From the NCBI GenBank assembly GCA_019247135.1, contig JAFAPL010000574.1, forward strand, positions 1 to 6,701: a DNA stretch of 6,701 bases, written 5' to 3'. This DNA is from Chloroflexota bacterium. Lineage in GTDB: Bacteria; Chloroflexota; UBA6077; CF-72. A program made the position numbers and the translations under genes. The notes under the pieces were generated by a model, which was not told the DNA's origin, made no database searches, and saw nothing but the letters and a program-made list of their open reading frames with translations. This document shows, piece by piece, positions 6,472 through 6,701 of this stretch; position 1 is the stretch's first letter; each line of letters starts with the position of its first letter.

Positions 6472-6701
6472 ATGACGCGCTTCCTCGTGCGACGGTTGTT
6501 GCAGTCAGCCGCGCTGCTGCTCGTCGTGCTCACTGGCATCTTCTTCCTGGTGCACCTGACGCCTGGCGGACCCGAGGCGGCACTGACAAGCGACCCGCGC
6601 ATCGGTCCCGAAGAGGTCCAGCGCCTGCGCCAGAGCTTCGGCCTGGACCAGCCGGTGATCGTCCAGTACGCACGATGGCTGTTCAGTGCGTTGCACTTCG
6701 A
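6472..6701 (+). CDS. ABC transporter permease, DppB/OppB type, N-terminal part
   Basis: The first 76 codons of an inner-membrane permease cut by the right edge (the family is usually a little over 300 aa). It reads MTRFLVRRLLQSAALLLVVL and continues through one helix (about 9-29) into HLTPGGPEAAL (28-38), the conserved Pro-Gly turn after TM1. RLRQSFGLDQPVIVQYARWL (50-69) then matches the LGLDxPxxxQYxxW motif typical of DppB/OppB N-terminal domains. It follows the solute-binding lipoprotein by 12 nt, in the same direction, which is the normal order for a peptide/nickel importer operon. A partner permease (DppC/OppC type) and two ATPases would be expected downstream. No Shine-Dalgarno is visible in the all-G/C gap, so translation may depend on coupling to the upstream gene. 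The pore and EAA loop lie outside the window. Confidence 0.93.
   Translation, partial: MTRFLVRRLLQSAALLLVVLTGIFFLVHLTPGGPEAALTSDPRIGPEEVQRLRQSFGLDQPVIVQYARWLFSALHF

Overview
The window suggests a GC-rich member of the Chloroflexota. The strongest pointer is a very large two-part membrane protein with a C-terminal DUF2298 / 'Chlor_Arch_YYY' module, a family I know mainly from Chloroflexi and Archaea. A second pointer is a lipoprotein with a long Ala/Pro/Thr linker after the lipidated Cys, which is common in that phylum. This assignment is inference from family knowledge; no marker gene is present. Coding density is very high, and I see no RNA gene, insertion sequence, CRISPR array or clear terminator.

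Layout: two divergent transcription units meet at about 4364-4436. Leftward (minus strand) runs a ~1428-aa polytopic membrane protein (77-4363), followed directly by the first 26-27 codons of a gene leaving the window at base 1. That fragment resembles the N-terminus of the lysylphosphatidylglycerol-synthase-TM / flippase-like family (UPF0104). Both are envelope membrane proteins of kinds that often accompany lipid-linked sugar chemistry. The big protein looks like two GT-C-type glycosyltransferase modules in tandem: a GT39-like half and a DUF2298 half, with collinear motif matches between them.

Rightward (plus strand) runs a compact operon. It starts with a small acidic cytosolic protein of unknown function (4437-4763). 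One base later comes a family-5 extracellular solute-binding lipoprotein (4765-6459). Twelve bases after that is the start of a DppB/OppB-type permease (6472 onward, cut by the window edge). The last two genes are the first parts of a peptide/nickel-type ABC importer; the second permease and ATPases would be expected beyond the right edge.

The points most worth a second look are the internal duplication in the giant protein, an apparent ATA start codon overlapping its TAA stop (an ATGA overlap that seems to have become ATAA), and the crowded divergent start region, where a strong Shine-Dalgarno sequence lies upstream of a possible 25-codon leader reading frame.
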